This document shows, one piece after another, positions 16,086 to 26,938 of a DNA stretch of 64,000 nt; the first letter of the stretch is position 1; the number at the start of each line of letters is the position of its first letter. The position numbers and the translations under genes are program-made. The stretch spans positions 4,960,001-5,024,000 of the forward strand of contig NZ_JAPEMA010000001.1 in NCBI RefSeq assembly GCF_026343185.1, read 5' to 3'. The notes beneath the pieces are model-generated. The model saw only the letters and a program-made list of their open reading frames with translations. It ran no database searches and was not told the origin of the DNA. The stretch comes from Streptomyces sp. NBC_00091. GTDB taxonomy: Bacteria > Actinomycetota > Actinomycetes > Streptomycetales > Streptomycetaceae.

Positions 16086-17993
16086 ATGCCCCGTCGCGGA
16101 GTCGCCCGCGCCCTCGTCGCGAGCACCGTGCTGTCGCTGTTTCCCGCCGGCCTCCTCCTGGGCCCCGGCGTGCCCGCCGCCCTCTCCCACGACGGGCCCC
16201 CCGATCCCGCCACCACCCGGCGGAGCCCGGCCGAGGTACGCGAGCGGGTCCGGCGGGAGATCTCGCCGCAGGAGGCGCGCAATCTCGGTCCCGAGCACGC
16301 CGAGGCGCACGCCCGCACCCGCCTCGCCCTGCGCGACGAGTCCGGCTACCCCGACACCACCCGCGTCGCCCGGCTCAGGTCCCTGACGCAGTCGCAGGCC
16401 AGGACGAACGCCGGCTTCCGCGCCGAGGTGTACGGCGCGTTCAAGGAGTACTTCGACTCCCCGGACTTCGCCGCCCACATCGCCCTGCTGCCCACCGGCA
16501 AGGTGCTGCTGTTCTCCTTCGAACGCATCGAGACCAACCCGCAGAAGGAGCCCGCCCCCACCAATGTCATCGGCGAACGCAACGCGGGCCGCGCCTTCCT
16601 CTGGGACCCGGCCAAGGGGACCGGCGGCGACGCCTTCAAGAAGGTCACCCCACCCGTCGTGGACATGCCCGACGGTACGCACACACCGCGCCCGGCCCCC
16701 TTCTTCTGCGCCGGCCATTCCTTCCTGCCCAACGGCATGCTCGGAGTCTTCGGCGGGAACCTCGGCGGCAACGGCGGCAGCGGGGCGAAGCTCTCGCTGG
16801 TCTTCGACCCCTGGACCGAGACCTGGAGCCGCAACCAGGACATGTCCACCGGCCGCTGGTACCCCTCGGTGGTGACCGGCGCCGACGGCCGCCAGCTGAT
16901 CTTCTCCGGCCAGTCCGAGCTGGGCTGGGGCACCCCGAACCCGGTCGTGGAGCGCTTCCCCGCGCTCGGGCACCCCGTACCGCACGAGAAGACGGACCTG
17001 CCGCGGAACGCTCCGGTGGACCGGTTCACCGCTGACGCCCCCTTCACCCGCGACTACCCGCAGCTGTTCTCCCTGCGCGACGGACTGGTCTACGGGCTGG
17101 GCCGCGAGGCCGCCGAACAGTGGACCTTCGACCCCGCCGACGCCACCCGCGCCGACCTGCCCGCCCGCCCCGACGGCATCCTGCGCAGCTACGGCGGCGC
17201 CGTCCCGCTGCCCGGCGGCTTCCGCGGCCCCGAGGCGGCCCTGGTCATCGGCGGCGACCGCACCGACCCGCGCACCTTCAAGCTCTCCGGCGGCCGCTGG
17301 AGCGTGGAGAAGCCCCGCGCCTTCGGCCGTACCCAGGACAACACCCTGCTGATGCCCGACGGGACCCTGCTGACCGCGAGCGGCGCCTACGACATCCGCG
17401 ACTACGGGAACGGCCTGCTCAACCCCAACGCCGACCTGAAGTACCGGCAGCTGGAGATGCGCGACACACAGGGCGGCTGGCGGCTCGGCCCGGTCCAGCG
17501 GCTGCCGCGCGGCTACCACTCCAACGCCCTGGTGCTGCCCGACGGCCGCGTCATGATCACCGGCGACGAGCTCCAGCAGATCGCCAACGACGCGGACATC
17601 CACGACGACATGAACGGCACCATCGAGATCTACGAGCCCGCCTACCTGCACCAGGGCCCCCGCCCCGCGCTCGACGGGGCGCCCTCCGCGCCGCTCGCCC
17701 CCAACGCCCGCTTCCAGGTGCGCACCAGCACCCCGGACCGGGTCCAGCGGGCCGTCCTGCTGGCCCCGACCACCGCCACCCACGCCGTCAACACCAGCCA
17801 GCGGCACGTCGAACTGCGCATCAGGCAGCGGGCGGGCGAGGTCCTCACCCTCCAGGCCCCGCCCACACAGGCGGCCGCTCCCCCCGGCCACTACATGCTC
17901 TTCCTCCTCGACGCGAAGGGCGTGCCCAGCGTCGCCCGCTGGGTCAGGTTCGACGGCGCCGCCGCCAGGCCGCCTCTTTCGGATCGCCGCTGA
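16086..17993 (+). CDS. secreted galactose-oxidase-like copper radical oxidase
   Basis: 635-residue exported oxidase with a kelch-type beta-propeller and C-terminal Early-set/DUF1929 domain. Enzymes of this family oxidise primary alcohols or aldehydes and produce H2O2. All five residues of the copper-radical site can be aligned: Cys208 (FFCAGHSF) and Tyr259 (TGRWYPS) for the thioether cofactor, Tyr477-His478 (RGYHSNALVLPDGRV) and His566 (TATHAVNTSQRHVEL) as copper ligands. The signal peptide covers about 1-35. ATG at 16086 follows GTGAGGG. Related to GlxA, but no cslA is adjacent; instead a peroxidase gene starts 47 bp downstream, which suggests that H2O2 passes between the two. Confidence 0.88.
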   Translation: MPRRGVARALVASTVLSLFPAGLLLGPGVPAALSHDGPPDPATTRRSPAEVRERVRREISPQEARNLGPEHAEAHARTRLALRDESGYPDTTRVARLRSLTQSQARTNAGFRAEVYGAFKEYFDSPDFAAHIALLPTGKVLLFSFERIETNPQKEPAPTNVIGERNAGRAFLWDPAKGTGGDAFKKVTPPVVDMPDGTHTPRPAPFFCAGHSFLPNGMLGVFGGNLGGNGGSGAKLSLVFDPWTETWSRNQDMSTGRWYPSVVTGADGRQLIFSGQSELGWGTPNPVVERFPALGHPVPHEKTDLPRNAPVDRFTADAPFTRDYPQLFSLRDGLVYGLGREAAEQWTFDPADATRADLPARPDGILRSYGGAVPLPGGFRGPEAALVIGGDRTDPRTFKLSGGRWSVEKPRAFGRTQDNTLLMPDGTLLTASGAYDIRDYGNGLLNPNADLKYRQLEMRDTQGGWRLGPVQRLPRGYHSNALVLPDGRVMITGDELQQIANDADIHDDMNGTIEIYEPAYLHQGPRPALDGAPSAPLAPNARFQVRTSTPDRVQRAVLLAPTTATHAVNTSQRHVELRIRQRAGEVLTLQAPPTQAAAPPGHYMLFLLDAKGVPSVARWVRFDGAAARPPLSDRR

Positions 17994-18040
17994 CCACAGC
18001 CGCCGCCCCCTCTCCTCCGTCCCCCCACTCAGGAGCCCCG

Positions 18041-20026
18041 ATGGACGACGCGCAGCCCTTCACCCCCGCCCGCAGGACCGTCATCAGGGCCGGCGCGGCG
18101 GCCGCCGCCACGCTCGCCGTATGCCCCGGTGCCGCCACGGCGGCGATGCCGGGGAAGACGGCGCCGGGGACTGCGGCGCCCGCCCCGGCCCCCGCGGCCG
18201 GCGGATCCGAGGCCGCCGACCTGCCCCTGCGCGCCGACCGCACCAGCCAGGGCGACATCCTGGCGGGCTCCCGCAAGGACCACGCCTGCCTGCTGCTCCT
18301 GCACTTCCGCGACGCGGAGCGGGCCCGGGCCTGGCTCGCCCGGCTGCTGCCGGAGATCTCCACCACCGAGGAGATGGCCCGCTTCAACGCCGCCTTCAGC
18401 ACGGCCCGGCTCAAGGCGGGCGGATCCGACCCGGCCGGCCTCTCCGCCCAGTGGACCGGGCTGTCCCTGACCCACCCCGGGCTGCGCCTGTTCGCCGGGC
18501 GCGAGCCCTTCCCGGCCCTGCCCGCCGGGAGCACCGCCGAGGCCTTCGCGCAGGGCGCCGCCCGGCGCGCCGAAGCGCTCGGGGACACCGGCGAAAGCGC
18601 CCCGGACTCCTGGCTGTTCGGCGCCGAGGAGCCCGGGCGCGCCGTGCACGCCGTCCTCAGCCTCTCGGCGGACGACCCCGCCCGGCTCGCCTCCGCCGTC
18701 GCCCGCCACAAGAAGGCACTCGGACCGGCCGGCGGCGAGGTCGTCTTCCGGCAGAACGGCGGCAAACTCCCCGGGGCGCTGAAGGGGCACGAGCACTTCG
18801 GCTTCGCCGACGGCATCAGCCAGCCCGGCGTACGCGGCTTCCACGAACCCGACCCGGACGACGCGGCCACCGTGAAGGGCAAGCCCGGCACCCGGCTCGT
18901 CCCGCCCGGGGAGTTCCTCGTAGGACAGGAGAAGGCCGGGCGGCGGCCCGCCGGACTGCCCGCCTGGGCCACCGGGGGCTCCTTCCAGGTCGTGCGCCGG
19001 CTCGCCCAGGACGTCCCCGGCTGGTGGGACCAGGCCAGGGAACGGCTGGCCGACCTCAAGAAGGCCGGGGCCGCGCCGGCCGAGGCCACCCCGGCCTGGG
19101 TCGCGGCCCGCCTGGTCGGCCGCTGGCCCGGCGGCACCCCCATCGCGGGCTGCCCGCTCGCCGAGCAGCCGAGCCCCCTCGGCGCGGACCCCGACGCCAC
19201 CCTGAAGTACGCGGACGACCCCGACGGCTGGCACACCCCGCTCTTCGCCCACATCCGCAAGGGCAACCCGCGCGACGGCCTGGTCCCCGCCCCCGGACGG
19301 CCCCCGCTGGCCCCCGCCGAACTGGACGGACGGCGGATGATCCGGCGCGGCATCCCCTACGGCCCGGCCTACGACTTCGAGCGGGCCGACCGCAACCGGG
19401 ACGCCCCGCGCGGCCTGGTCTTCGTCGGCTACCAGGCCGACCTCGTACAGCAGTACGAGTTCATCGCCGGGCGGTGGGTCAACGACCCCGACTTCCCGGC
19501 CGGGCGCAACCCCCGCGTCGGAGCGGACCCGGCCATCGGCCCGGCGTCCCCCGTCACCTTCGAGACCGAGTCCGAGCACGGCAGCCGCGCCACCACCCTG
19601 CGCTTCGGCCGCTTCGTCCGCACCGAGGGCGCCCTCTACGCCTTCACCCCCTCCCTGCCCACCCTGCGCGCCCTGGCCGACGGCGCCCTCGACGACTCCG
19701 TGGAGGTCCACCCCGCCGCCGTCCTGCGCGCCGGGGACGTCCTCGACGCGGGCGCCGCGCGGCTGTCCCTCACGGCCGACGGGGACCTCGTCCTGCTCGA
19801 CGCCTCCGGAGCGCGCCTGTGGAGCGCCGGCACCGCCGGATCCGGCAACGAGGCCGTCTTCTCCGACGGCGAGCTGAGCGTGCGCTCCGAGGGGGGTGAG
19901 GCGGCCTGGAGCAGCGGCACCGCCGGCCACCCCGGCGCCCGTCTGCTGGTCCGCCCGGCCGGTGACGTGGTGATCCTCGACGGTGACCGCGTGCTGTGGC
20001 GCAAGGGCGGCGGCCACGTAGGGTGA
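18041..20026 (+). CDS. Tat-exported dye-decolourising peroxidase with C-terminal bulb-lectin-like domain
   Basis: 661-residue heme peroxidase of the DyP family. The signal sequence contains RRTVIRAGAAAAATLA (residues 11-26), a twin-arginine type. DyP signatures are GFADGIS (254-260, catalytic Asp257), the proximal histidine in AHIRKGNPR (His404) and RRGIPYG (435-441). After the peroxidase domain ends near residue 545, a segment of about 100 residues (560-657) contains three strands of the form L-hydrophobic-D-G-D-LVLLD-LW, resembling bulb-type mannose-binding lectin repeats. Such a fusion could tether the enzyme to a glycan. AGGAG lies 5 nt before the ATG. The copper-radical oxidase upstream would supply H2O2. 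Confidence 0.87.
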   Translation: MDDAQPFTPARRTVIRAGAAAAATLAVCPGAATAAMPGKTAPGTAAPAPAPAAGGSEAADLPLRADRTSQGDILAGSRKDHACLLLLHFRDAERARAWLARLLPEISTTEEMARFNAAFSTARLKAGGSDPAGLSAQWTGLSLTHPGLRLFAGREPFPALPAGSTAEAFAQGAARRAEALGDTGESAPDSWLFGAEEPGRAVHAVLSLSADDPARLASAVARHKKALGPAGGEVVFRQNGGKLPGALKGHEHFGFADGISQPGVRGFHEPDPDDAATVKGKPGTRLVPPGEFLVGQEKAGRRPAGLPAWATGGSFQVVRRLAQDVPGWWDQARERLADLKKAGAAPAEATPAWVAARLVGRWPGGTPIAGCPLAEQPSPLGADPDATLKYADDPDGWHTPLFAHIRKGNPRDGLVPAPGRPPLAPAELDGRRMIRRGIPYGPAYDFERADRNRDAPRGLVFVGYQADLVQQYEFIAGRWVNDPDFPAGRNPRVGADPAIGPASPVTFETESEHGSRATTLRFGRFVRTEGALYAFTPSLPTLRALADGALDDSVEVHPAAVLRAGDVLDAGAARLSLTADGDLVLLDASGARLWSAGTAGSGNEAVFSDGELSVRSEGGEAAWSSGTAGHPGARLLVRPAGDVVILDGDRVLWRKGGGHVG

Positions 20027-20099
20027 CGGGGGGACCACGGGAATCGACCGGGTCGCGGCCCGGTGGGCTCTTGCGCGCGAATCCGGGGGCGGTTGCTGC

Positions 20100-20112
20100 G
20101 TAAGGTGCTTAC
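20100..20112. promoter_or_regulatory. operator-like palindrome before the XRE/cupin gene
   Basis: GTAAG-N3-CTTAC, a perfect 5-3-5 inverted repeat 43 bp upstream of the regulator's start, a plausible autoregulatory site. No experiment or second copy supports it. Confidence 0.4.
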
Positions 20113-20155
20113 AGCACACCGATGTGCGACGAGGACAGGGGAGGGCAGCCCCGAC

Positions 20156-20824
20156 ATGAACGGCAAGGAAGACGGAAGCATCGCGGACGCCACGGACGGC
20201 AGGGATTTCGGGACCGCCCGGGCGGACGCGACCGATGCCAACGACAAGGAGAAGGACTCCAAGGAGCCGCTGCGAGTGGGTGTCGCCGTGCGCAAACGGC
20301 GCCGCGCGCTGCACCTCACCCTTGCCGCGGTGTCCGCGCGCAGCGGACTGTCCGTCCCCTTCCTGAGCCAGATAGAGAACGAGCGCGCCCGCCCCAGCAT
20401 GCGTTCGCTGGAGCGGGTCGCCGACGCGCTGGAGACCACGGCCGTCGATCTGCTGGCCGCCTCCGACACGGCGCGCACCGTGGACCTCGTACGGGCCGGG
20501 GACGAGTCCGGGCTCACCCCGGTGATGGGCGTACGCCCCCTCGTGCGCGGCCACCACCAGCTGCACGCGCTGGAATTCACCGGGGACCAGGACGCCGGCC
20601 GCGAGTACCAGCACCGCAACGACGAGCTGATGTACGTGGTCTCCGGCGCCTGCCAGGTGGAGGCCGAGGGGCGGGCCTACCGGCTGGAGAGCGGGGACGC
20701 GCTGTTCCTGTCCGGCGGGGTGCGCCACCGGTGGCGGGCCGTCAGCGAGGACACCCGGCTGCTGGTCGTCGCCGTCGGGGACCACATCCACGCCACCTCC
20801 GAGCCGCCCGCGCCGGGGCGCTGA
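20156..20824 (+). CDS. XRE-family regulator with C-terminal cupin domain
   Basis: 222-residue transcription factor. After a charged, probably disordered N-terminus (1-38) comes a helix-turn-helix (about 42-97, TLAAVSARSGLSVPFLSQIE) followed by a cupin sensor domain (about 130-210) with the motif YQHRNDELMYVVSG and GGVRHRW. This architecture is shared with PuuR-like and related metabolic regulators that sense small ligands. GGGGAGGG lies upstream of the ATG. The next gene starts 4 bp after its stop, so the two are translationally coupled. The regulon is unknown. Confidence 0.88.
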   Translation: MNGKEDGSIADATDGRDFGTARADATDANDKEKDSKEPLRVGVAVRKRRRALHLTLAAVSARSGLSVPFLSQIENERARPSMRSLERVADALETTAVDLLAASDTARTVDLVRAGDESGLTPVMGVRPLVRGHHQLHALEFTGDQDAGREYQHRNDELMYVVSGACQVEAEGRAYRLESGDALFLSGGVRHRWRAVSEDTRLLVVAVGDHIHATSEPPAPGR

Positions 20825-20828
20825 GCCG

Positions 20829-21541
20829 GTGCGCGTCGTCTCGCTCGTGCCGTCCCTGACCGAGGCGGTGGCGGTCAGCGCGCCCGGCCTGCTGGTCGGG
20901 GTGACCGACTGGTGCACGCATCCGGCGGACCTCGGGGACGCGGTGCGGATCGGGGGGACGAAGAACCCGGACGTACGGGCCGTCGTGGAGCTGCGCCCGG
21001 ACCTGGTGATCGCCAACGAGGAGGAGAACCGGGCCCCGGACCTGGAGGCGCTGCGCGCGGCAGGGGTGGAGGTGCTGGTCACCGAGATCCGGGAGCTGCC
21101 GCAGGCACTGGGCGAACTGGACCGGGTACTGGTGGGGGCCCTGGGGCTCCAGCGGCCGCAGTGGCTGGACCGGGCCGAGGAGGCGTGGGCCCGGGTGGAG
21201 CCGCTCGGCGAGCTGACCGCCTTCGTACCGGTGTGGCGGCGGCCTTGGATGGTGCTGGGCCGGGACACCTTCGCGGGCGACCTCCTCGCCCGCCTGGGGG
21301 TGCGCAACGTGTACGCCGGGCACCCGGAGCGGTATCCGAGGGTGCCGGTGGAGGAGCTGGCGGGCAGCGGCTGTGATCTGGTGGTGCTCCCGGACGAGCC
21401 GTACCGCTTCACCGCCGGGGACGGCCCGGAGGCCTTCCCGGGCCTGCCCGCCGCGCTCGTCAGCGGCCGCCACCTGACCTGGTACGGGCCCTCCTTGTCG
21501 GAGGCCCCTCAGGTGCTGGCGGCGGCCGTGAGGGCTGCGCT

Positions 21542-21545
<4 letters not shown>
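20829..21545 (+). CDS. cytosolic helical-backbone metal receptor / BtuF-like protein
   Basis: 238 residues resembling the cobalamin/iron periplasmic-binding fold (VSLVPSLTEAV at the N-terminus; TKNPDVRAVVELRPDLVIA; GRDTFAGDLLARLG). It has neither signal peptide nor lipobox, and no ABC permease or ATPase is nearby, so it is unlikely to be a transporter receptor; cytosolic homologues of unknown role are common in actinobacteria. GTG start at 20829 lies 4 nt after the XRE/cupin stop. Its stop overlaps the convergent TDT transporter gene by 4 bp. Confidence 0.8.
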
Positions 21546-22675
<1,130 letters not shown>

Positions 22676-22723
22676 GGATCCAGCCTCGCGCCGGACGCCG
22701 GGCGGGGGCAGAGGCCGTCTCCC

Positions 22724-22749
22724 TATGAGGCCATAAACTGATGTTATGG
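22724..22749. promoter_or_regulatory. LysR-type operator overlapping the regulator start codon
   Basis: Overlapping inverted repeats: TATG-N4-CATA (22724-22735) and CCATAA-N7-TTATGG (22731-22749). The right arm contains the ATG of the LysR gene (22746). This is the expected position for autoregulation and control of the divergent transporter. Confidence 0.6.
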
Positions 22750-23669
22750 GTAATGAGGAGTTGGTTCCGCTCGCGCACCGCGTACCGGACCTGGGCGCGC
22801 TGGAGCTGCTGCTCACGGTGGCGCGGGTGGGCAGCCTGAGCGGCGCGGCGCGGCGGCTGGGCATCACGCAGCCGGCGGCGAGCAGCCGCATCCGGGCGAT
22901 GGAGACGCGGCTCGGAGTCGCCCTGGTGGACCGCTCGCCGCGCGGCTCGACGCTGACGGCGGAGGGCGCGCTGGTCACGGACTGGGCCCGGCGGGTGGTG
23001 GAGGCCGCCGAGGCCTTCGACGCGGGGGCGCAGGCGCTGCGGGGCCGGCGGGACTCGCGGCTGCGGGTGGCGGCCAGTATGACCATCGCGGAGTACCTGC
23101 TGCCCGGGTGGCTGATCGCGCTGCGCGGGGAGCGTCCGGACACGGCGGTGTCCCTGCACGCCGGGAACTCGGCGGACGTCGCCCAGCGGGTCCTCACCCA
23201 CGAGGCCGACCTCGGCTTCGTGGAGGGGCTGACCGTGCCCGAGGGGCTGGACTCGGCGGTCATCGCGCAGGACCGCCTGGTGGTGGCGGTGGCGCCGACG
23301 CACCCGTGGGCGAGGCGCTCGCGCGGGGTGGAGGCGGCCGAGCTGGCGGGGACCCCGCTGATCCTGCGTGAGCGGGGGTCGGGGACCCGGCAGGTGCTCG
23401 ACGCGGCGCTGGCCGGGTGCGGGGGGCTGGCGGAGCCGCTGCTGGAGCTGGCGTCGACCACGGCCGTGAAGGCGGCGGCGCTGAGCGGGGCGGGGCCGTG
23501 CGTCCTGTCGGAGCTCGCGCTGGGGGACGAGCTGGCCGCGCGCCGGCTCGTGGAGGTACCGGTACCGGGCGCCGCCCTGGCCCGCGCCCTGCGGGCGGTC
23601 TGGCCCACCGCCGCCCGCCCGGCGGGCCCGGCGCGCGACCTGCTCTCGCTGACCCGCCGCCGTGTCTAG
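22746..23669 (+). CDS. LysR family transcriptional regulator
   Basis: 307-residue regulator. The N-terminal winged helix has LLLTVARVGSLSGAARRLGITQPAASSRI (helix-turn-helix about 22-65), followed by the substrate-binding-like effector domain (about 95-295). Divergent from the TDT transporter with shared intergenic palindromes, the usual arrangement for LysR regulators and their target. The effector is probably the transporter substrate, but that is inference. Confidence 0.91.
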   Translation: MGNEELVPLAHRVPDLGALELLLTVARVGSLSGAARRLGITQPAASSRIRAMETRLGVALVDRSPRGSTLTAEGALVTDWARRVVEAAEAFDAGAQALRGRRDSRLRVAASMTIAEYLLPGWLIALRGERPDTAVSLHAGNSADVAQRVLTHEADLGFVEGLTVPEGLDSAVIAQDRLVVAVAPTHPWARRSRGVEAAELAGTPLILRERGSGTRQVLDAALAGCGGLAEPLLELASTTAVKAAALSGAGPCVLSELALGDELAARRLVEVPVPGAALARALRAVWPTAARPAGPARDLLSLTRRRV

Positions 23670-23671
23670 TG

Positions 23672-23700
23672 CTGTGGCCGGCGAAGCTTGCCGGCCACAG
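23672..23700. terminator. bidirectional hairpin terminator
   Basis: Perfect 11-bp arms CTGTGGCCGGC / GCCGGCCACAG with a 7-nt loop, between the convergent LysR and gamma-glutamyl hydrolase genes. Confidence 0.75.
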
Positions 23701-23744
23701 GACTAGGGGCTCCGCCGGCCCGGCGGGGCGGGGCCGGCGGCCCG

Positions 23745-24458
23745 TCAGGCCACCGGCACCGGCGCCGAGCGGCGGACCGCCGCCGCCTCGATCAGGGAGG
23801 CCATCACCCGGGTGTCCTTGTCGCGCTCGGGGTGCCACTGCACCCCGACCACCCACCGCTCCAGGTCCGGGAGTTCGATGGCCTCCACCGTGCCGTCCTC
23901 CGCGTACGCCGAGACGACCAGGTCCCGCCCCAGCCGCTCCACGGCCTGGTGGTGGTAGGTCGGGACCTCCGCCACCTCGGGGACCAGCGCCCCGTACCGG
24001 GTGCCCGCGACCGGGCTGACGGGGTGCCAGGAGGTGACGCCCGGGGTGTGGACGTGGCCGTCGATGTGCTGGACCAGCGTGCCGCCCAGGGCCACGTTCA
24101 GGGCCTGCATGCCCCGGCAGATGCCCAGCACCGGGATCCCACCGTCCAGGGCGGCCCCGATCAGGGCCAGTTCCCACTCGTCGCGGACCCGCGCGGGGGC
24201 ACCCGTACGGGGGTCGCGCGGGGCGCCGTAATGGACCGGGTCCACGTCCGGGCCGCCCGCGACGACCAGGCCGTCCAGCCTGCTCAGCACCTCCGCCGCA
24301 CGCTCCGGTTCGTCCGGCGGCAGCAGCACGGCCGCGCCGCCCGCCGCCTGGACGAGTTCGTAGTACCCGGAGGGGACCAGGGCGGTGGGAAGGTCCCACA
24401 CCCCGTAGCGGGTGGATTCCTCCACGTAGGTGGAGATGCCGATGAGCGGCCTGGGCAC
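23745..24458 (-). CDS. class I glutamine amidotransferase-like gamma-glutamyl hydrolase (peptidase C26, PuuD-like)
   Basis: 237-residue hydrolase. The nucleophile elbow is GICRGMQ (Cys near residue 123) and the catalytic His-Glu is in VQWHPE. PuuD-like members cleave gamma-glutamyl amides such as gamma-glutamyl-GABA. It follows the APC permease with a 46-bp gap and the same direction. The nearby GlnA4-like synthetase makes gamma-glutamyl amines, so this enzyme fits the final release of glutamate from the oxidised product. The exact substrate is inferred from context. Confidence 0.88.
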   Translation of the reverse strand: MPRPLIGISTYVEESTRYGVWDLPTALVPSGYYELVQAAGGAAVLLPPDEPERAAEVLSRLDGLVVAGGPDVDPVHYGAPRDPRTGAPARVRDEWELALIGAALDGGIPVLGICRGMQALNVALGGTLVQHIDGHVHTPGVTSWHPVSPVAGTRYGALVPEVAEVPTYHHQAVERLGRDLVVSAYAEDGTVEAIELPDLERWVVGVQWHPERDKDTRVMASLIEAAAVRRSAPVPVA

Positions 24459-24504
24459 GGATGACCTCCAGGATGGTGCCGGATCAGGTGGCGGGACAAG
24501 GCTT

Positions 24505-25968
<1,464 letters not shown>

Positions 25969-25989
25969 GTGCGTGCGCTCCTGCCTAGG

Positions 25990-26010
25990 GCAATGGTTGT
26001 GAGGCGTACC
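25990..26010. promoter_or_regulatory. candidate GntR operator upstream of the permease gene
   Basis: GCAATGGTT-N8-TACC, containing a GGT..ACC inverted repeat. Thirteen of the 21 positions match the site at 26883-26903 with identical spacing. It lies 22 bp before the permease start codon. The 146-bp gap to the GntR stop otherwise shows only the permease promoter region. Confidence 0.6.
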
Positions 26011-26114
26011 TTTGCGTCATGGGTGTGGAGCGCGCAAGACCCCTGCGTTAAACAGCGGTTACGAAAACCTCCCAGGCCCCACCGCCGACACCGGCCCCGC
26101 CCGCCCCGCCCGGC

Positions 26115-26861
26115 TCAGGTCAGGAACCCGCGCAGCAGGGCCGCCGTCCCGCAGCAGTGCTCGCGCATCACCGCCCGGGCCCCGTCGGCGTCGCCCTCCA
26201 GCACGGCCTCCACCAGCGTCGTGTGCTGCTGCTGCGAGTGCTCCAGGTTGCGCACCAGCAGCGGGATGCAGTCCAGCAGGTCGTTCACGGTCGCCCGGAC
26301 GGCCGCGTACTGGGCCGTCAGGGTCGCGGAGCCCGCGAGTTCGCACAGGGCGAGGTGGAAGAGGGTGTCCTGGCGGCGGTACTCGGAGAGCGGGGCGTCA
26401 TGGGTGGCCGCGAGCGCGCCCAGCAGCCGCTCGGCCCCCTCCCCGGACAGCCCCTGCGAGGCGCACAGCCCGGCCGCGCCCACCTCCAGGACCTCGCGGA
26501 AGCGCAGTACGTCCTCGATGTCCACCCCCGCCACGCGCCGCCGCAGCTCCTCCTCGGCGCCGCCGGCCGGGGTGTCGGGGCGGGCCAGCACGAACGTTCC
26601 GCCGTACCGGCCGCGCCGGGCCTCCACCAGGCCCTGGTCCTGGAGCACCTTGAGCACCTCGCGCAGGGTGACCCGGCTGATCCCCATCCGCTCCGCCAAC
26701 TCCCGCTCCGGTGGAAGCCGTTCCCCGCCGGGCACCAGACCCAGCCGGACCACCTGGAGGATCTGCTCCAGGGCCTCCTCGAAACCGTTGCCCGCCCGCA
26801 CCTGTCGCAGCACGGGATTCAGCCGCGCGATCGAGCCACCGTCGCTCGCCGTGTCGGTCAT
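26115..26861 (-). CDS. FadR-type GntR transcriptional regulator
   Basis: 248-residue regulator with an N-terminal winged helix (about 22-85; LPPERELAERMGISRVTLREVLKVL region) and a C-terminal FCD domain (about 105-235) with metal/ligand-binding His residues (FHLALCELAG, HTTLVEAV). It is divergent from the glutamine-synthetase-like gene. The start ATG at 26861 is set by GGGGAGGAG upstream; the frame extends 21 bp further without a better start. A shared operator motif suggests that it controls both the synthetase and permease units. Confidence 0.9.
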   Translation of the reverse strand: MTDTASDGGSIARLNPVLRQVRAGNGFEEALEQILQVVRLGLVPGGERLPPERELAERMGISRVTLREVLKVLQDQGLVEARRGRYGGTFVLARPDTPAGGAEEELRRRVAGVDIEDVLRFREVLEVGAAGLCASQGLSGEGAERLLGALAATHDAPLSEYRRQDTLFHLALCELAGSATLTAQYAAVRATVNDLLDCIPLLVRNLEHSQQQHTTLVEAVLEGDADGARAVMREHCCGTAALLRGFLT

Positions 26862-26882
26862 CTCGGCTCCTCCCCTTCCCAA

Positions 26883-26903
26883 GCAATGGTTCTATTCAAT
26901 ACC
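26883..26903. promoter_or_regulatory. candidate GntR operator in the gntR-glnA4 divergent region
   Basis: Second copy of GCAATGGTT-N8-TACC, 22 bp before the GntR start and 35 bp before the GlnA4-like start, so one site could control both directions. Confidence 0.6.
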
Positions 26904-26938
26904 TTAGGCCTCCTCGGCTCACCGAAGGAGAGATTCCA

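Noticed and set aside
18029..21412. 1127-codon minus-strand open frame
   Set aside because: Antisense to the peroxidase, regulator and metal-receptor genes; composition is that of GC-bias shadow reading frames.
22676..23608. Upstream extension of the TDT transporter to 688 codons
   Set aside because: Lies entirely antisense to the LysR gene and its translation resembles no protein; the ATG at 22675 begins the conserved region.
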